NCBI GenBank assembly: GCA_964410105.1
Contig: CAYPFY010000006.1
Coordinates: 62,001 to 126,000, forward strand
Direction of reading: 5' to 3'
From: CAYPFY01 sp964410105
GTDB taxonomy: Bacteria > Bacteroidota > Ignavibacteria > UBA10030 > SZUA-254
Length of the DNA stretch: 64,000 nt
The position numbers were made by a program, and so were the translations under genes. Positions 17,743-26,747 of this stretch are shown here, piece by piece (the stretch's first letter is position 1; every line of letters begins with the position of its first letter). The notes beneath the pieces are model-generated. The model was given only the letters and a program-made list of their open reading frames with translations. It was not told the DNA's origin and made no database searches.

Positions 17743-18353
17743 CAGGCCACCCGCGCATCTCCAAAAATCCTTGAAAGGGTGATCTTCAGCCTTGCCGGAG
17801 CCGCTGCATACGAGGTGGTTGTTATTTGTATGTCGGAGGAGATTCCCCCTTTGTGCTGCCCCATGACGGTGAGACTTCCGAAAAGTGCGCTCGCCACAAC
17901 CCATACCGCTGCCCCCTTCGGGAGGATAACCACCGTGTTGCCAAAGACGCCGTGCACCCTGAGCTCATGTTCCCCTTCGGCCAGGACCACGTCCGTGAGA
18001 TCGATGAGGGCGTCCCCGAAGACGGTCGATACCGAGCCCCCCTTGAAGGACTGGGACGTCACGCGGCTGTAGATGTTGCCGAAGACCTGCGACTGGTGTA
18101 TGAGGTCGCCGATCGGCGCCGCCTGTGGCTCTGTCGCCCCGCCGGCCGGCGGCTGAGGCATCGTTCCGCCGGGAGGAGGCGCTCCGGAATTCTCCGGCTC
18201 TCGTCTGCGGAAGAGTATCATGCCTCCCCACAGGATCAGGATGAGGGGCCAATAATCGTGGACCATGTCCGAGAAACTTGCGTAACCGAACCTGTCCAGC
18301 AACAAGAGTATTCCAATGACGACAAGCGTTATTCCCCAGAATAGATTTCGCAT
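17742..18353 (-). CDS. LiaF-like membrane protein
   Basis: A 203-residue protein. Residues ~3-50 contain two membrane helices typical of the LiaI/LiaF transmembrane region (NLFWGITLVVIGILLLLDRFG, then YWPLILILWGGMILFRRRE). A Pro/Gly-rich linker follows, then a C-terminal beta-rich LiaF/DUF2154-like domain (~95-200) with repeated FG motifs. In Firmicutes such proteins modulate cell-envelope stress signalling; in this lineage the role is unknown. AGGGA precedes the ATG, which is 5 nt after polX. Confidence 0.75.
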   Translation of the reverse strand: MRNLFWGITLVVIGILLLLDRFGYASFSDMVHDYWPLILILWGGMILFRRREPENSGAPPPGGTMPQPPAGGATEPQAAPIGDLIHQSQVFGNIYSRVTSQSFKGGSVSTVFGDALIDLTDVVLAEGEHELRVHGVFGNTVVILPKGAAVWVVASALFGSLTVMGQHKGGISSDIQITTTSYAAAPARLKITLSRIFGDARVA

Positions 18354-18358
18354 AATCC

Positions 18359-20089
18359 CTACTGTTTGTTGAGAAAAGATACGACTTTTGACAGGGAGCG
18401 CGTATTGATGATGTCGTCCTTCTCGAGCCACCCCTTTCGCGCGATCCCCACCCCATAGGCGACATCCTTCAGCCCCTTCGTGGCATGAGCATCGGGGTTG
18501 ATGCTGATTCTTACTCCCTTTTCCTTCGCGTACTTGCAGAATCGCCAGTCAAGATCAAGACGGACAGGATGGGCGTTTATCTCGATGATTTTTCCGAGAT
18601 CGGCGGCGACCTTTATGACTTCAATCATATTGACCGGGTAGCCATCCCGTTCCAGCAGGAGCCTGCCGGTCGGATGGCCGAGCATCGTCACGTGCTTGTT
18701 CTTGAGGGCGCGGATGACGCGTTTTGTCGCTTCGCTTTCGGTCATCTTGAATTTGCTGTGGACGGAGGCAACCACAAAATCAAATCTTTCCAGGACCTTC
18801 TCGCTCCAGTCGAGGGTCCCGTCGGAAAGGATATCCACCTCCGTTCCCTTGAAAACCCTGAATTTGTCAAACGTCTTATTCAGTTTATCGATTTCTTTGT
18901 GCTGTTGTTTCACCCGTTCTTCGCTCAGGCCCCCGGCATACGCGGCGACCTTGCTGTGGTCCGCGATGCCGATGTACTCCCACCCCAGCCGGCGGGCGGC
19001 ATCGGCCATTTCGGTGAGCGTATTAACCCCGTCGCTGTAGGTGGTGTGACAATGAAATGTGCCGCGAATATCGTCTTCGGAGACGATCTTGGGCAGTTTG
19101 CCCGAGCCGGCAGCCTCCATCTCTCCCATGTTTTCCCTTAGCTCGGGAGGGACATATTCTAGCCGCAGCGCTTTGTAGATATCCTCCTCCGACGTGCACG
19201 CCGGCATCCGTTTTCCCTTCCCCTTCAGTGAGGAAAAACTATACTCGTTAAGGCTCCATCCGAATTTCTTGGAGAGGGAGCGCATCTCCACATTGTGCTC
19301 CTTGCTCCCTGTGAAGTAGGCGAGGGCGAAAGGGTATTCCGCATCCGTGATCACGCGAAGATCGCACGAGATGCCGGATTTGAGCCTCACGCTCGATTTT
19401 GTCTCCCCTTTGGCCACAATCTGTTCCACATCCTCGTGAGAGACGAACGCCTTCATCACCGAAGGGATCGCCGCGCTCTTTGCGCTCGCGAGGATGTCGA
19501 TGTCCCCAATTACTTCCTTCCGGCGCCGAAGGCTGCCGGCGATATCCGAGCGGCTCACCCCCTTCACGGCTCTTATCACTCCGAGAACTCGCTCGGCAGC
19601 GGCCCTGGCCTCCGAATAAAGATGCTTATCGGCATGTTTCTGAAGATTGTCGATTCCCTGGAGTATGTTTTCCTGGCTCTTGGATCCGAATCCGTCGAGC
19701 GAGGCGAGCTTGTTCCCCTCAGCGGCCGACTTCAACTCATCGACAGAGCGGATTTTCAGCTTCTCATAGAGGATCTTGATCCGTTTCGGCCCGAGCCCCT
19801 GGATGCGAAGCATCTCTCTCAGCCCCGGAGGGAGGGATTTTTTCAGCTCCTCGTAATACTCTAACTTGCCCGTGGTGATGAGCTCGACGATTTTTTCGGC
19901 GAGCCCCTGACCGATTCCCTTGATATTCTGAAGCTCGTTTTTCTCGATGATGGTCGCAAGATCTTCGGTGAGCCCATTGACGATCCTCCCCGCATTGTGA
20001 TACGCCCGGCACTTAAAGGGGTTCTCGCCCCTCAGTTCGAGAAGCGTGCCGATTTCCTCGAAGATGCCGGCAACCTCGGAATTATTCAT
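18359..20089 (-). CDS. polX: DNA polymerase X family protein with PHP domain
   Basis: A 576-residue PolX. The N-terminal helix-hairpin-helix region (~1-140, IKGIGQGLAEKI and IQGLGPKRIKILYEKL) is followed by a nucleotidyltransferase palm with GSLRRRKEVIGDIDIL, where the D-x-D pair binds metal. The C-terminal PHP phosphoesterase domain (~340-576) contains FHCHTTYSDG and SVHSKF. Bacterial PolX does gap-filling with 3'-5' exonuclease/AP endonuclease activity in base-excision repair, fitting its position two genes upstream of nth. The ATG at 20089 overlaps the polyketide synthase stop by 8 nt. Confidence 0.92.
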   Translation of the reverse strand: MNNSEVAGIFEEIGTLLELRGENPFKCRAYHNAGRIVNGLTEDLATIIEKNELQNIKGIGQGLAEKIVELITTGKLEYYEELKKSLPPGLREMLRIQGLGPKRIKILYEKLKIRSVDELKSAAEGNKLASLDGFGSKSQENILQGIDNLQKHADKHLYSEARAAAERVLGVIRAVKGVSRSDIAGSLRRRKEVIGDIDILASAKSAAIPSVMKAFVSHEDVEQIVAKGETKSSVRLKSGISCDLRVITDAEYPFALAYFTGSKEHNVEMRSLSKKFGWSLNEYSFSSLKGKGKRMPACTSEEDIYKALRLEYVPPELRENMGEMEAAGSGKLPKIVSEDDIRGTFHCHTTYSDGVNTLTEMADAARRLGWEYIGIADHSKVAAYAGGLSEERVKQQHKEIDKLNKTFDKFRVFKGTEVDILSDGTLDWSEKVLERFDFVVASVHSKFKMTESEATKRVIRALKNKHVTMLGHPTGRLLLERDGYPVNMIEVIKVAADLGKIIEINAHPVRLDLDWRFCKYAKEKGVRISINPDAHATKGLKDVAYGVGIARKGWLEKDDIINTRSLSKVVSFLNKQ

Positions 20090-21137
20090 CGCCCTGCCAC
20101 CGCAGGAGTGCTCCTTCGATAGCGAGCCCGGGGCCCATTGCGACCATGACACCTAGATCGCCAGCCCGCGGATTCGACTTCTCCATGGTCTCTTTCAGGA
20201 CGAAGAGAACTGTCGGCGATGACATGTTCCCATATTCCCTCAGGACGCATTTGGAATGGCGGACCTGCTCTTCAGTCAGCCCGATGGCCCTTTGAAGCCC
20301 GTCGATCACCTTCCTCCCCCCGGAGTGAAGGATCCAGTGGCGAATCCCCGTTTTTTCGACATGCTGTTCCGCAAGAAGATTGTCGATGAGCTTCTCCGCA
20401 AGGCCTCCGGCGATCGAACGGATGTCCTTCGACAAAATGATCCGGAGTTTCCCCTCGCGTTGCTCAAAACCCACCGCCCCGATCAGGGACGGTTCCAGAA
20501 ATGTGGAGAAACCCTCGATCTTTGGCACCCCCGCCGTCTCGCTCATTCCTATGAGGACCGCGGCCGCGCCGTCCCCGCAGATGGCATTTCCGACCACCGT
20601 TTCGAGGGACTCGTCGAGATAATAACATGCCGAGCAGATCTCCACCGTGAGAAGCAGCGCCTTTTTCTCCGGATAGGCGCTAACAAAATCGTATGCCCGC
20701 TGCAGGCCCGGCATCGCCCCGGCACATCCCATTCCAAGGAGGTCGGCCCTCTGGACGCTCCGCTTCATGTCAAATTCTTTCACGAGCAGGGACGAAAGCC
20801 CCGGGCAGAGATAGCCCGTGCAGGAAACGGCGACGACACAGTCGATTTCGCCGACATCCCGCCCCTTGAGGCAGTTCCGGATGGCCTCGGACCCGATATC
20901 CATCGACCCACGGCGGAACCGCTCGTGGAGTTCGTCGACGCTCTCATCCATCCTGAAATCGGGGAGATCGAGATAAAGATGCCGGTGGGAAATATCAGAA
21001 TTCATGAAGATCTGGCGGATGGCGTCGTTGCGGTAGAAAGGGGAGTGCGCCCGCGTCAGATCATAGATCTCTTCCTGGGTGTATCGATTGCGGGGCGTTG
21101 CGGTACCGATTGCAAGAATCGAAGGGGACTTCGGCAT
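20082..21137 (-). CDS. type III polyketide synthase (chalcone/stilbene synthase family)
   Basis: A 351-residue thiolase-fold condensing enzyme. The catalytic triad of the family is present: C138 in LLGMGCAGAMPGL, H271 in WILHSGGRKVIDG and N304 in EYGNMSSPTVLF. Bacterial members build alkylresorcinols, alkylpyrones or tetrahydroxynaphthalene from acyl-CoA starters and malonyl-CoA. The product cannot be assigned: no methyltransferase, hydroxylase or acyl-loading gene is adjacent. It lies 18 nt after the dus gene and overlaps polX, a context that does not look like a classical biosynthetic cluster. Confidence 0.9.
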   Translation of the reverse strand: MPKSPSILAIGTATPRNRYTQEEIYDLTRAHSPFYRNDAIRQIFMNSDISHRHLYLDLPDFRMDESVDELHERFRRGSMDIGSEAIRNCLKGRDVGEIDCVVAVSCTGYLCPGLSSLLVKEFDMKRSVQRADLLGMGCAGAMPGLQRAYDFVSAYPEKKALLLTVEICSACYYLDESLETVVGNAICGDGAAAVLIGMSETAGVPKIEGFSTFLEPSLIGAVGFEQREGKLRIILSKDIRSIAGGLAEKLIDNLLAEQHVEKTGIRHWILHSGGRKVIDGLQRAIGLTEEQVRHSKCVLREYGNMSSPTVLFVLKETMEKSNPRAGDLGVMVAMGPGLAIEGALLRWQGDE

Positions 21138-21155
21138 CGATCGAGGTGAAGACGA

Positions 21156-22151
21156 TTACGCGGCCTGCTGAGCGTGCGCCTCGGGACTCGCGATCCCGCG
21201 GAGGAACTGGCCGATCCGTTCAACGATGGGCCTGGGCTCTATGAATTGCATAAGATCGCTCCGGAGTCTTGAAACGCCCGGCTGCGTGCGCAGGTAGCCG
21301 CTATAGTACTTGCGGAATTCCAGTACGCCGTAACGTTCTCCCTTGTGCTCGACTGAGAGCCGCAGATGCTCAAGGAGCACCTCAACCCGCTCGTCAAATG
21401 AGGGCTCCGGCAAGAGAGTCCCGGTTGCAAGGAAATGCTTTATCTCTCTGAAAATCCATGGATTCTGTACGGCCCCGCGTGCAACCATGACGCCGTCGCA
21501 TCCTGTCTGGTCGAATGCTACCTTTGCGGAGGCCGGGGAATCTATGCCCCCGTTGACCACGACCGGGATTTTTACCGCATTCTTGACCGCGGGGATCTCT
21601 GAATAATCGGGATCACCCTTGTGCCCCTGAACCCTGGTTCTGCAATGGATGGTCAGGGCCGCGGCTCCGCACCCCTCCACCATCTTAGCGACCTCGACTA
21701 TTCTGATAGACTGCGAATCCCACCCGAGCCGCGTTTTTACGGTCACGGGAAGCCCCACGCTCTTGACGACGAGGGATATGAGACGCTCCATTTTCGGCAG
21801 ATCTTTCAACAAGCCCGCCCCGGCTCCGTGCCCGACCACATTCTTTACCCAGCATCCGCAATTGATGTCGATCAGGTCTGGCTCTAATGCCTCGGCCATC
21901 CGCGCTGCCTGCTCCATTGAATCCTCCTGGCCGCCGTAGATCTGGATCCCGAAGGGGCGCTCCTCGGGCAGGAAAGCCATTTTGCGATGAGTTTTCTCCG
22001 AAGCCCGGACAAGGCCTTCCGCGTTCACAAACTCTGTGTAGGTGATGTCGGCGCCGAGTTTCTTGCAGATCAGCCGGAACGGTATATCCGTGACATCTTC
22101 CATAGGGGCAAGAAGGATTGGCCGAAGAATATCGATTTTTCCGATTTTCAT
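21156..22151 (-). CDS. dus: tRNA-dihydrouridine synthase
   Basis: A 331-residue FMN TIM-barrel enzyme that reduces uridines in tRNA D-loops. Typical motifs: LAPMEDVTDIPFR, DINCGCWVKNVVGHGAGAGLL (the active-site Cys region, where most relatives have GCP), TVKTRLGW, and VVNGGIDS with GVMVARGA for FMN binding. The length suits the DusB subfamily. First gene of the dus/PKS/polX/LiaF-like/nth operon. The start codon is only ~15 nt from the -10 box and has no ribosome site. Confidence 0.93.
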   Translation of the reverse strand: MKIGKIDILRPILLAPMEDVTDIPFRLICKKLGADITYTEFVNAEGLVRASEKTHRKMAFLPEERPFGIQIYGGQEDSMEQAARMAEALEPDLIDINCGCWVKNVVGHGAGAGLLKDLPKMERLISLVVKSVGLPVTVKTRLGWDSQSIRIVEVAKMVEGCGAAALTIHCRTRVQGHKGDPDYSEIPAVKNAVKIPVVVNGGIDSPASAKVAFDQTGCDGVMVARGAVQNPWIFREIKHFLATGTLLPEPSFDERVEVLLEHLRLSVEHKGERYGVLEFRKYYSGYLRTQPGVSRLRSDLMQFIEPRPIVERIGQFLRGIASPEAHAQQAA

Positions 22152-22166
22152 AGAATAGTCTCACTC

Positions 22167-22195
22167 AAGCTATTTAAAAATTAGCTTGGATGCAA
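22167..22195 (-). promoter_or_regulatory. putative promoter of the dus operon
   Basis: On the minus strand TTGCAT (22195-22190), 17-nt spacer, TAGCTT (22172-22167). The TTG is the end of the T tract of the preceding terminator. The transcription start would fall about 9 nt before the dus ATG. Confidence 0.5.
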
Positions 22196-22232
22196 AAAAC
22201 CCCCCGCGGCTTCTCTTCGCCACGGGGGGTTC
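22194..22232 (-). terminator. intrinsic terminator of the large T9SS cargo gene
   Basis: On the minus strand AACCCCCCGTGGC and GCCGCGGGGGGTT form a 13-position stem with one mismatch around an 8-nt loop, followed directly by TTTTTT. It lies 21 nt after the stop codon of the 1065-residue protein. Confidence 0.9.
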
Positions 22233-22253
22233 TTACGGTCTTGAATGAGGGCT

Positions 22254-25200
22254 CTATTTCATCAGCATGATCTTGCGTACGGCGGAGAAGTTGTCTGACT
22301 TCATCCGCACGAAGTACACGCCGCTCGGGGCCGACAGGCCTGTCCTGTCCCGCCCGTCCCAGGTCACACTCACGCTTCCCGCACTCTGCTCGCCTGTCAT
22401 CAACGTCGTGATCTTCTGTCCGAGCAAGTCATACACCGCGATTTCAACATCCGCCGTGTGCGGTACATCCACGCTGAAATGCGTCACAGGGTTGAACGGA
22501 TTCGGGTAGTTCTGCGACAGGGCAAAGACCTTCGGTACGTTGTACGATCCGCCCAGCGTGATCACCACTCGCTTCACTCCCGAATTCGTGATCCGCACTG
22601 TCCCGTTCGACCCGTCGATCACTCCGAACAGCTGACCGTGTTCCCCGCTCACCCCGACCTTCAGGTCGGACGGAGAATCCTTCGCCCTCTCCCAGTTCAC
22701 CAGGATCGGGTAGGCCCTCGTCGTGATATCTATCGGGAATTCCGCTTTTGTCGTCAGCTGCGACGGATATGTCTCCACCATCCGTCCCGAGCTGTAGCGG
22801 GCGTCGAAGCCCGTCAGTTCGGCCATCGACGGAGGCATCTCAAAGGAACTTAAGGAAGCCGACTTCAGCGTCGATTCGCTCCCCAGATACAGAGTCTGCA
22901 TCCCGCCCGCCGCATCCCGGATGATGATCCGGTTCATCTGGGCAAGTTCTGTTTCCACCGTCGGCTGGGCTTCCTTCGGCAGGCTCGCCGGGGCAGTGAG
23001 TTCCAGCGTTGACGGCGATCCGCTCGTCGTCCCCTTCACCCAGAATCCGCTTCCCGGAGTGATGTTGGAGGCGATGATATACTGCGTGCCGTTATAGCCG
23101 AAGTACTGAGAGGTCACGGTCACGTTATGAGGCGTGATGCCTGTGGAAACCGGCACCGACTTCGAGGGGGCGCCGATCATGTTCCAGCCTGTTGAGACAG
23201 TATCGAAGACCGATGAGAAATGATGTCCCGGCACGCCGGCGTAGAGAGGCTGGGTATACTTAAGCCAGTACCCGCGGCCGTGGGAAAGCACTGTTTCCGT
23301 TTTGTATGATCCTGCCTGGAACTTGAACGCCGCGGAGCTTGAGCCCGGATAGAGGGCCGTCTTCGCATAGTTGCCCCCAACCGCATTTGTCGAAACGGAA
23401 AGGAGATTCCAGGTGGCCTTCGCATAGAGGGACGCGCCGGGCGTGAAGGTGACGCAGTGGCCGGCGGTCGGCTTCGTCTCGATAGGATATGCGTTTCGGT
23501 TCAGGAAGGTATAACCCGGGACCGCGCCCGCATAGCCGGCTGTTACGCTGTTGGAGTCCGCCTGCATGCCCACGAGGGCTGCGGAGTCCTGTCCGTTTGT
23601 CCCGACGATATCGTATTCCAGCCTGATGGTCCCGTCGCACCGGTTGAGGATCACCCGGAATGTCGTGTTATCCGGAATCGTGCCATTGGCGTCAAAAGTT
23701 CCGAGCGAATCCCATTCGACGATCCACCGGCAGGGATCCCCGACCGGGTTGCCGTGGCGGATATGGCCATACTGGGCCGCCGTATCGCCGATGATGAGAT
23801 CGGCCCAGAACGGAGCGATCATGTTTCCCGGCTCGGAACCCCGGTGATTGGTGTCGGCCCGCCCGTTTCTCTGCGATTGGGGGAATGTCCATGATCCGCT
23901 GTACGCCCCGCTGGCGGTGACGTCAAGCGTGTCGGTGGCCGTCTTGGAAAGGGCAATCGCTCCATTCGTGCCGATCCAGACATACCGGGCAGTGTCTCCG
24001 AAGATCGTCATCGCGCCGCCGGGTATCGAATAGGGTCCGGCTGTGCCGTCGTCTTTCGGGTTCGTGCCGGCGACGTCGTTGAAGAATTTCGAGGTGTCGA
24101 TGTCGGTACCCGTCGCCGCAATGCTCGTATGAGAGCAGCTGGATGCCGTATCAATGGCATAATAGGCGTTGGTGAGGTCCACGATCCGGTATTCATGAGG
24201 TGCCGCGGTTCCTTTGAGGCTGTCCGAGTCGAAGGCCCTGACGAAATAACCGATCGTTGTGCCGGCGACCTGCCCAGGGATAGTCTGCTGCCACGTCGTT
24301 CCGACCGGGTTATCCATCGCAATCCTAGGCTGATCGACGCCGTTGACTGAGTAGTAGATCCAGGCGCTTGTGACCCCGGCCTGAAGCGGTGCGGCGGGAT
24401 TGCAATCGACCGCGTCGACCTGAACCAGCTGGGGCCCCGTTGAAAGTGTATTGTGAGGGATCTCCGTGTCCTTTACCTGAGGGGGGGTATTCGAGGTTAC
24501 GGTCATGACGTACCACCAGTTGAGTGCCGCGACGTCAAGCGTATCGTTAGCTGAACCGAATCCGCCGCGGGCAACCCAGCCTCTCTTGACCTGAGTGACC
24601 GGAACTCCCGCGCAGTTGGACGGCCCGGAGTCGTGCTCGTAAAATTTCCAGTTTCGTGACGGATAATTCTCGTTGGTATTGGTCACCCGCCCCGACCATG
24701 TCTGCCAGTCCGCCCCACCGGACGCATGATCATCCTCATGGCCCGGGGCCGAGACCCGCATGTTGATGAAAAAAACCTGCCCTACCGTCAAGCTGCACGG
24801 TATGCCGTTATCGAGCATCGCAACTTCATTGATTGAATTCTTGTGATCAATTGCGTCGTACCCACCCAGACCCCAGATTTCATTGGCGAACGGAGGTCCC
24901 GCTGTGCCGTGGGCGATCGTCGAATGGAACGGACCGGGGAAAGGATTGGCGTCTTCGGGAAACGCAGCGACGCCCTGATCGTTGTCGGTATTGTCGGCCC
25001 AGTAGCCCCAGTTCTGGCAGGGAGGATCGAATGGTCCGGGCCGGATTCCGGGGCCGTATGCCGGGCCGATAACGGAGTTATGGATTCTCAATTTGAGAAT
25101 CGAATCGTTCGCGGGATTGTTCACCGCCCCGCAATCCCAGAAGACCGTATCAATGGTCCCGCTAGCCGGGGCGACGAACCACTGCCCCATGATGTCCCGG

Positions 25201-25451
25201 TGAAAACCGATGTGAAGGACGCTTGGCGTGAAGACATCTTCCGTATACCCGAACGTGAAGCGATTCCCGCAGACGGCCGACGGTGAGCTCGACTGCACAA
25301 CGGGTCTGTGGAGCCGATTTTTCAGTATCTGTGCCGCGCTCTTCTGGCGGCCGAGCTCGATCACCTCCTGTCGGGGAGTGACCAGATACCGCTGCTGGGC
25401 CGGGAGAACCTGGGTGGCAAGGACGAACAAAGGGAGTAGAAGTGTTTTCAT
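22254..25451 (-). CDS. large secreted protein with T9SS C-terminal sorting domain
   Basis: A 1065-residue cell-surface or secreted protein. Signal peptide ~1-18 (LLPLFVLATQVLPAQQ). The middle is rich in Gly, Asn, Asp and Thr, with beta-rich segments and no recognised catalytic motif. The last ~85 residues form a type A type IX sorting domain: SQNYPNPFNPVT, then VAVYDLLGQ-like VEIAVYDLLGQKITTL and GVYFVRMKS, ending KIMLMK. The domain would be removed on export through the outer membrane. AAAGGA lies before the ATG. Monocistronic, with its own promoter and terminator. The role of the N-terminal 950 residues is unknown. Confidence 0.85.
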   Translation of the reverse strand: MKTLLLPLFVLATQVLPAQQRYLVTPRQEVIELGRQKSAAQILKNRLHRPVVQSSSPSAVCGNRFTFGYTEDVFTPSVLHIGFHRDIMGQWFVAPASGTIDTVFWDCGAVNNPANDSILKLRIHNSVIGPAYGPGIRPGPFDPPCQNWGYWADNTDNDQGVAAFPEDANPFPGPFHSTIAHGTAGPPFANEIWGLGGYDAIDHKNSINEVAMLDNGIPCSLTVGQVFFINMRVSAPGHEDDHASGGADWQTWSGRVTNTNENYPSRNWKFYEHDSGPSNCAGVPVTQVKRGWVARGGFGSANDTLDVAALNWWYVMTVTSNTPPQVKDTEIPHNTLSTGPQLVQVDAVDCNPAAPLQAGVTSAWIYYSVNGVDQPRIAMDNPVGTTWQQTIPGQVAGTTIGYFVRAFDSDSLKGTAAPHEYRIVDLTNAYYAIDTASSCSHTSIAATGTDIDTSKFFNDVAGTNPKDDGTAGPYSIPGGAMTIFGDTARYVWIGTNGAIALSKTATDTLDVTASGAYSGSWTFPQSQRNGRADTNHRGSEPGNMIAPFWADLIIGDTAAQYGHIRHGNPVGDPCRWIVEWDSLGTFDANGTIPDNTTFRVILNRCDGTIRLEYDIVGTNGQDSAALVGMQADSNSVTAGYAGAVPGYTFLNRNAYPIETKPTAGHCVTFTPGASLYAKATWNLLSVSTNAVGGNYAKTALYPGSSSAAFKFQAGSYKTETVLSHGRGYWLKYTQPLYAGVPGHHFSSVFDTVSTGWNMIGAPSKSVPVSTGITPHNVTVTSQYFGYNGTQYIIASNITPGSGFWVKGTTSGSPSTLELTAPASLPKEAQPTVETELAQMNRIIIRDAAGGMQTLYLGSESTLKSASLSSFEMPPSMAELTGFDARYSSGRMVETYPSQLTTKAEFPIDITTRAYPILVNWERAKDSPSDLKVGVSGEHGQLFGVIDGSNGTVRITNSGVKRVVITLGGSYNVPKVFALSQNYPNPFNPVTHFSVDVPHTADVEIAVYDLLGQKITTLMTGEQSAGSVSVTWDGRDRTGLSAPSGVYFVRMKSDNFSAVRKIMLMK

Positions 25452-25493
25452 ATCTATCCTTTCTTTGAGAACCCGCGGGGAGGCAATTTCTCA

Positions 25494-25522
25494 AGTATCG
25501 CACTTTCCCCGTTCAATGTCAA
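25494..25522 (-). promoter_or_regulatory. promoter of the T9SS cargo gene
   Basis: Minus strand: consensus TTGACA (25522-25517), 17-nt spacer, GATACT (25499-25494) extended as GATACTTG. The transcript leader would be about 35-40 nt and includes an AAAGGA ribosome site. Confidence 0.6.
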
Positions 25523-25529
25523 TACCGGT

Positions 25530-26537
25530 TCAAAGGTTTTTAATAATCGCTTCCGCCATTTTCATGGTTCCCACGGGGTCTTTGGGACTCAGATCCCGTG
25601 TCACGCTTTTTCCCTCCCGAACAGTCTTCGCGACCGCATTTTCAATCCTGGCCGCCGCATCGGGGTTCCCACCGTGCCTGAGGAGCATCGCCGCGGCAAG
25701 AATGATGGCGCAGGGGTTCGCCATGTCCTTTCCAGCAATATCGGGAGCGCTTCCGTGCACTGCCTCGAAGATGGCAGCCGTGGTGCCGATATTTGCGCCG
25801 GGGGCCATGCCGAGTCCCCCGACGAGCCCCGAACAAAGATCCGAGAGAATGTCTCCAAAGAGATTCGTCGTCACGATGAGGTCGAACTGATGCGGGTTCA
25901 TCACAAGCTGCATGCACATGTTGTCGACGATCCGGTCGTTCGTCTCGATATCCGGGTATTCCGCGGCAAGCTTTTTCCCGACCTCAAGAAAGAGTCCTCC
26001 GGTGAATTTCAGGATATTCGCCTTGTGGACGATGGTGATTTTTCGCCGATTGTTTTTCCTCGCATATTCGAATCCGTAGCGCAGGATCCTCTCCGATCCC
26101 GCACGAGTGACCACCCCGATCGTCTCGGCCGCGCTCTTCGCCGGGTCGATGTAATGCTCGATCCCCGCATAGAATTCTTCGGTGTTTTCTCTCAGGACGA
26201 CCAGGTCGACATCTTTCCAGTGTGTCTCGACTCCCTCAAAAGATCTGGCCGGCCTGAGGTTGACATAAAGGTCGAACTCTTTCCTGAGGGCGACGTTGAT
26301 GCTCCTGAAGCCGCTCCCGATCGGGGTCGTCAGGGGGCCCTTCAGGGCCACCTGGTTCCGCTGGATCGACTCTATGACCTGCGCAGGAAGGGGATCTTTG
26401 TACTTTTCTATGGCAGGGAGGCCCGCCTCGTGGTATTCCCATTGAATTCCCGCGCGTGCCGCATCGAGGACTTCAACCGCCGCCTTTGAGATTTCGGGCC
26501 CGATGCCGTCTCCGGGTATAAGCGTAACCGTTCTCAT
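25530..26537 (-). CDS. isocitrate/isopropylmalate dehydrogenase family protein (probable NAD-isocitrate dehydrogenase)
   Basis: A 335-residue beta-decarboxylating dehydrogenase. Family motifs: LIPGDGIGPEI, PIGSGFRSINVALRKEFDLYVNLRPARS (substrate-binding Ser/Asn/Arg), LVVLRENTEEFYAG, IVHKANILK (catalytic Lys), TNLFGDILSD and GSAPDIAGKDMANP. The ENTEEFYAG segment and the short length resemble IDH3-like NAD enzymes more than LeuB, but homoisocitrate or isopropylmalate specificity cannot be excluded. No leucine genes are near, which favours a TCA-cycle role. Confidence 0.82.
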   Translation of the reverse strand: MRTVTLIPGDGIGPEISKAAVEVLDAARAGIQWEYHEAGLPAIEKYKDPLPAQVIESIQRNQVALKGPLTTPIGSGFRSINVALRKEFDLYVNLRPARSFEGVETHWKDVDLVVLRENTEEFYAGIEHYIDPAKSAAETIGVVTRAGSERILRYGFEYARKNNRRKITIVHKANILKFTGGLFLEVGKKLAAEYPDIETNDRIVDNMCMQLVMNPHQFDLIVTTNLFGDILSDLCSGLVGGLGMAPGANIGTTAAIFEAVHGSAPDIAGKDMANPCAIILAAAMLLRHGGNPDAAARIENAVAKTVREGKSVTRDLSPKDPVGTMKMAEAIIKNL

Positions 26538-26678
26538 TTATTCTCTAGTCGTGTTCATCTGATTAACCAGATCCAAAAAAAATTTTTCCCGCGATTTCTA
26601 AATTCAGCCGGGGATCTCAATGGAGGGAGAGCCGGCAGGAGGACGAGAGATCGTCCGCCCGCAGTCTTGGGAAGGGTT

Positions 26679-26706
26679 AATGTAGCAAAAATATGCGGAC
26701 GGTCAA
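26679..26706 (-). promoter_or_regulatory. putative promoter of the isocitrate dehydrogenase gene
   Basis: Minus strand TTGACC (26706-26701), 16-nt spacer, TACATT (26684-26679); also readable as TTTG-N19-TACATTAA. It leaves a ~135-nt leader in which I recognise no riboswitch. Confidence 0.45.
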
Positions 26707-26747
26707 AGTTCTCTGTGAAAAACCTCTCCGGAGACTTTGAAGGTCGG

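Noticed and set aside
26707..26747. Possible terminator after tyrA (TCTCCGGAGA followed by TTTTT)
   Set aside because: The palindrome leaves too small a loop for a stable hairpin; the longer TCAAAGT/ACTTTGA pairing encloses the T tract instead of preceding it.
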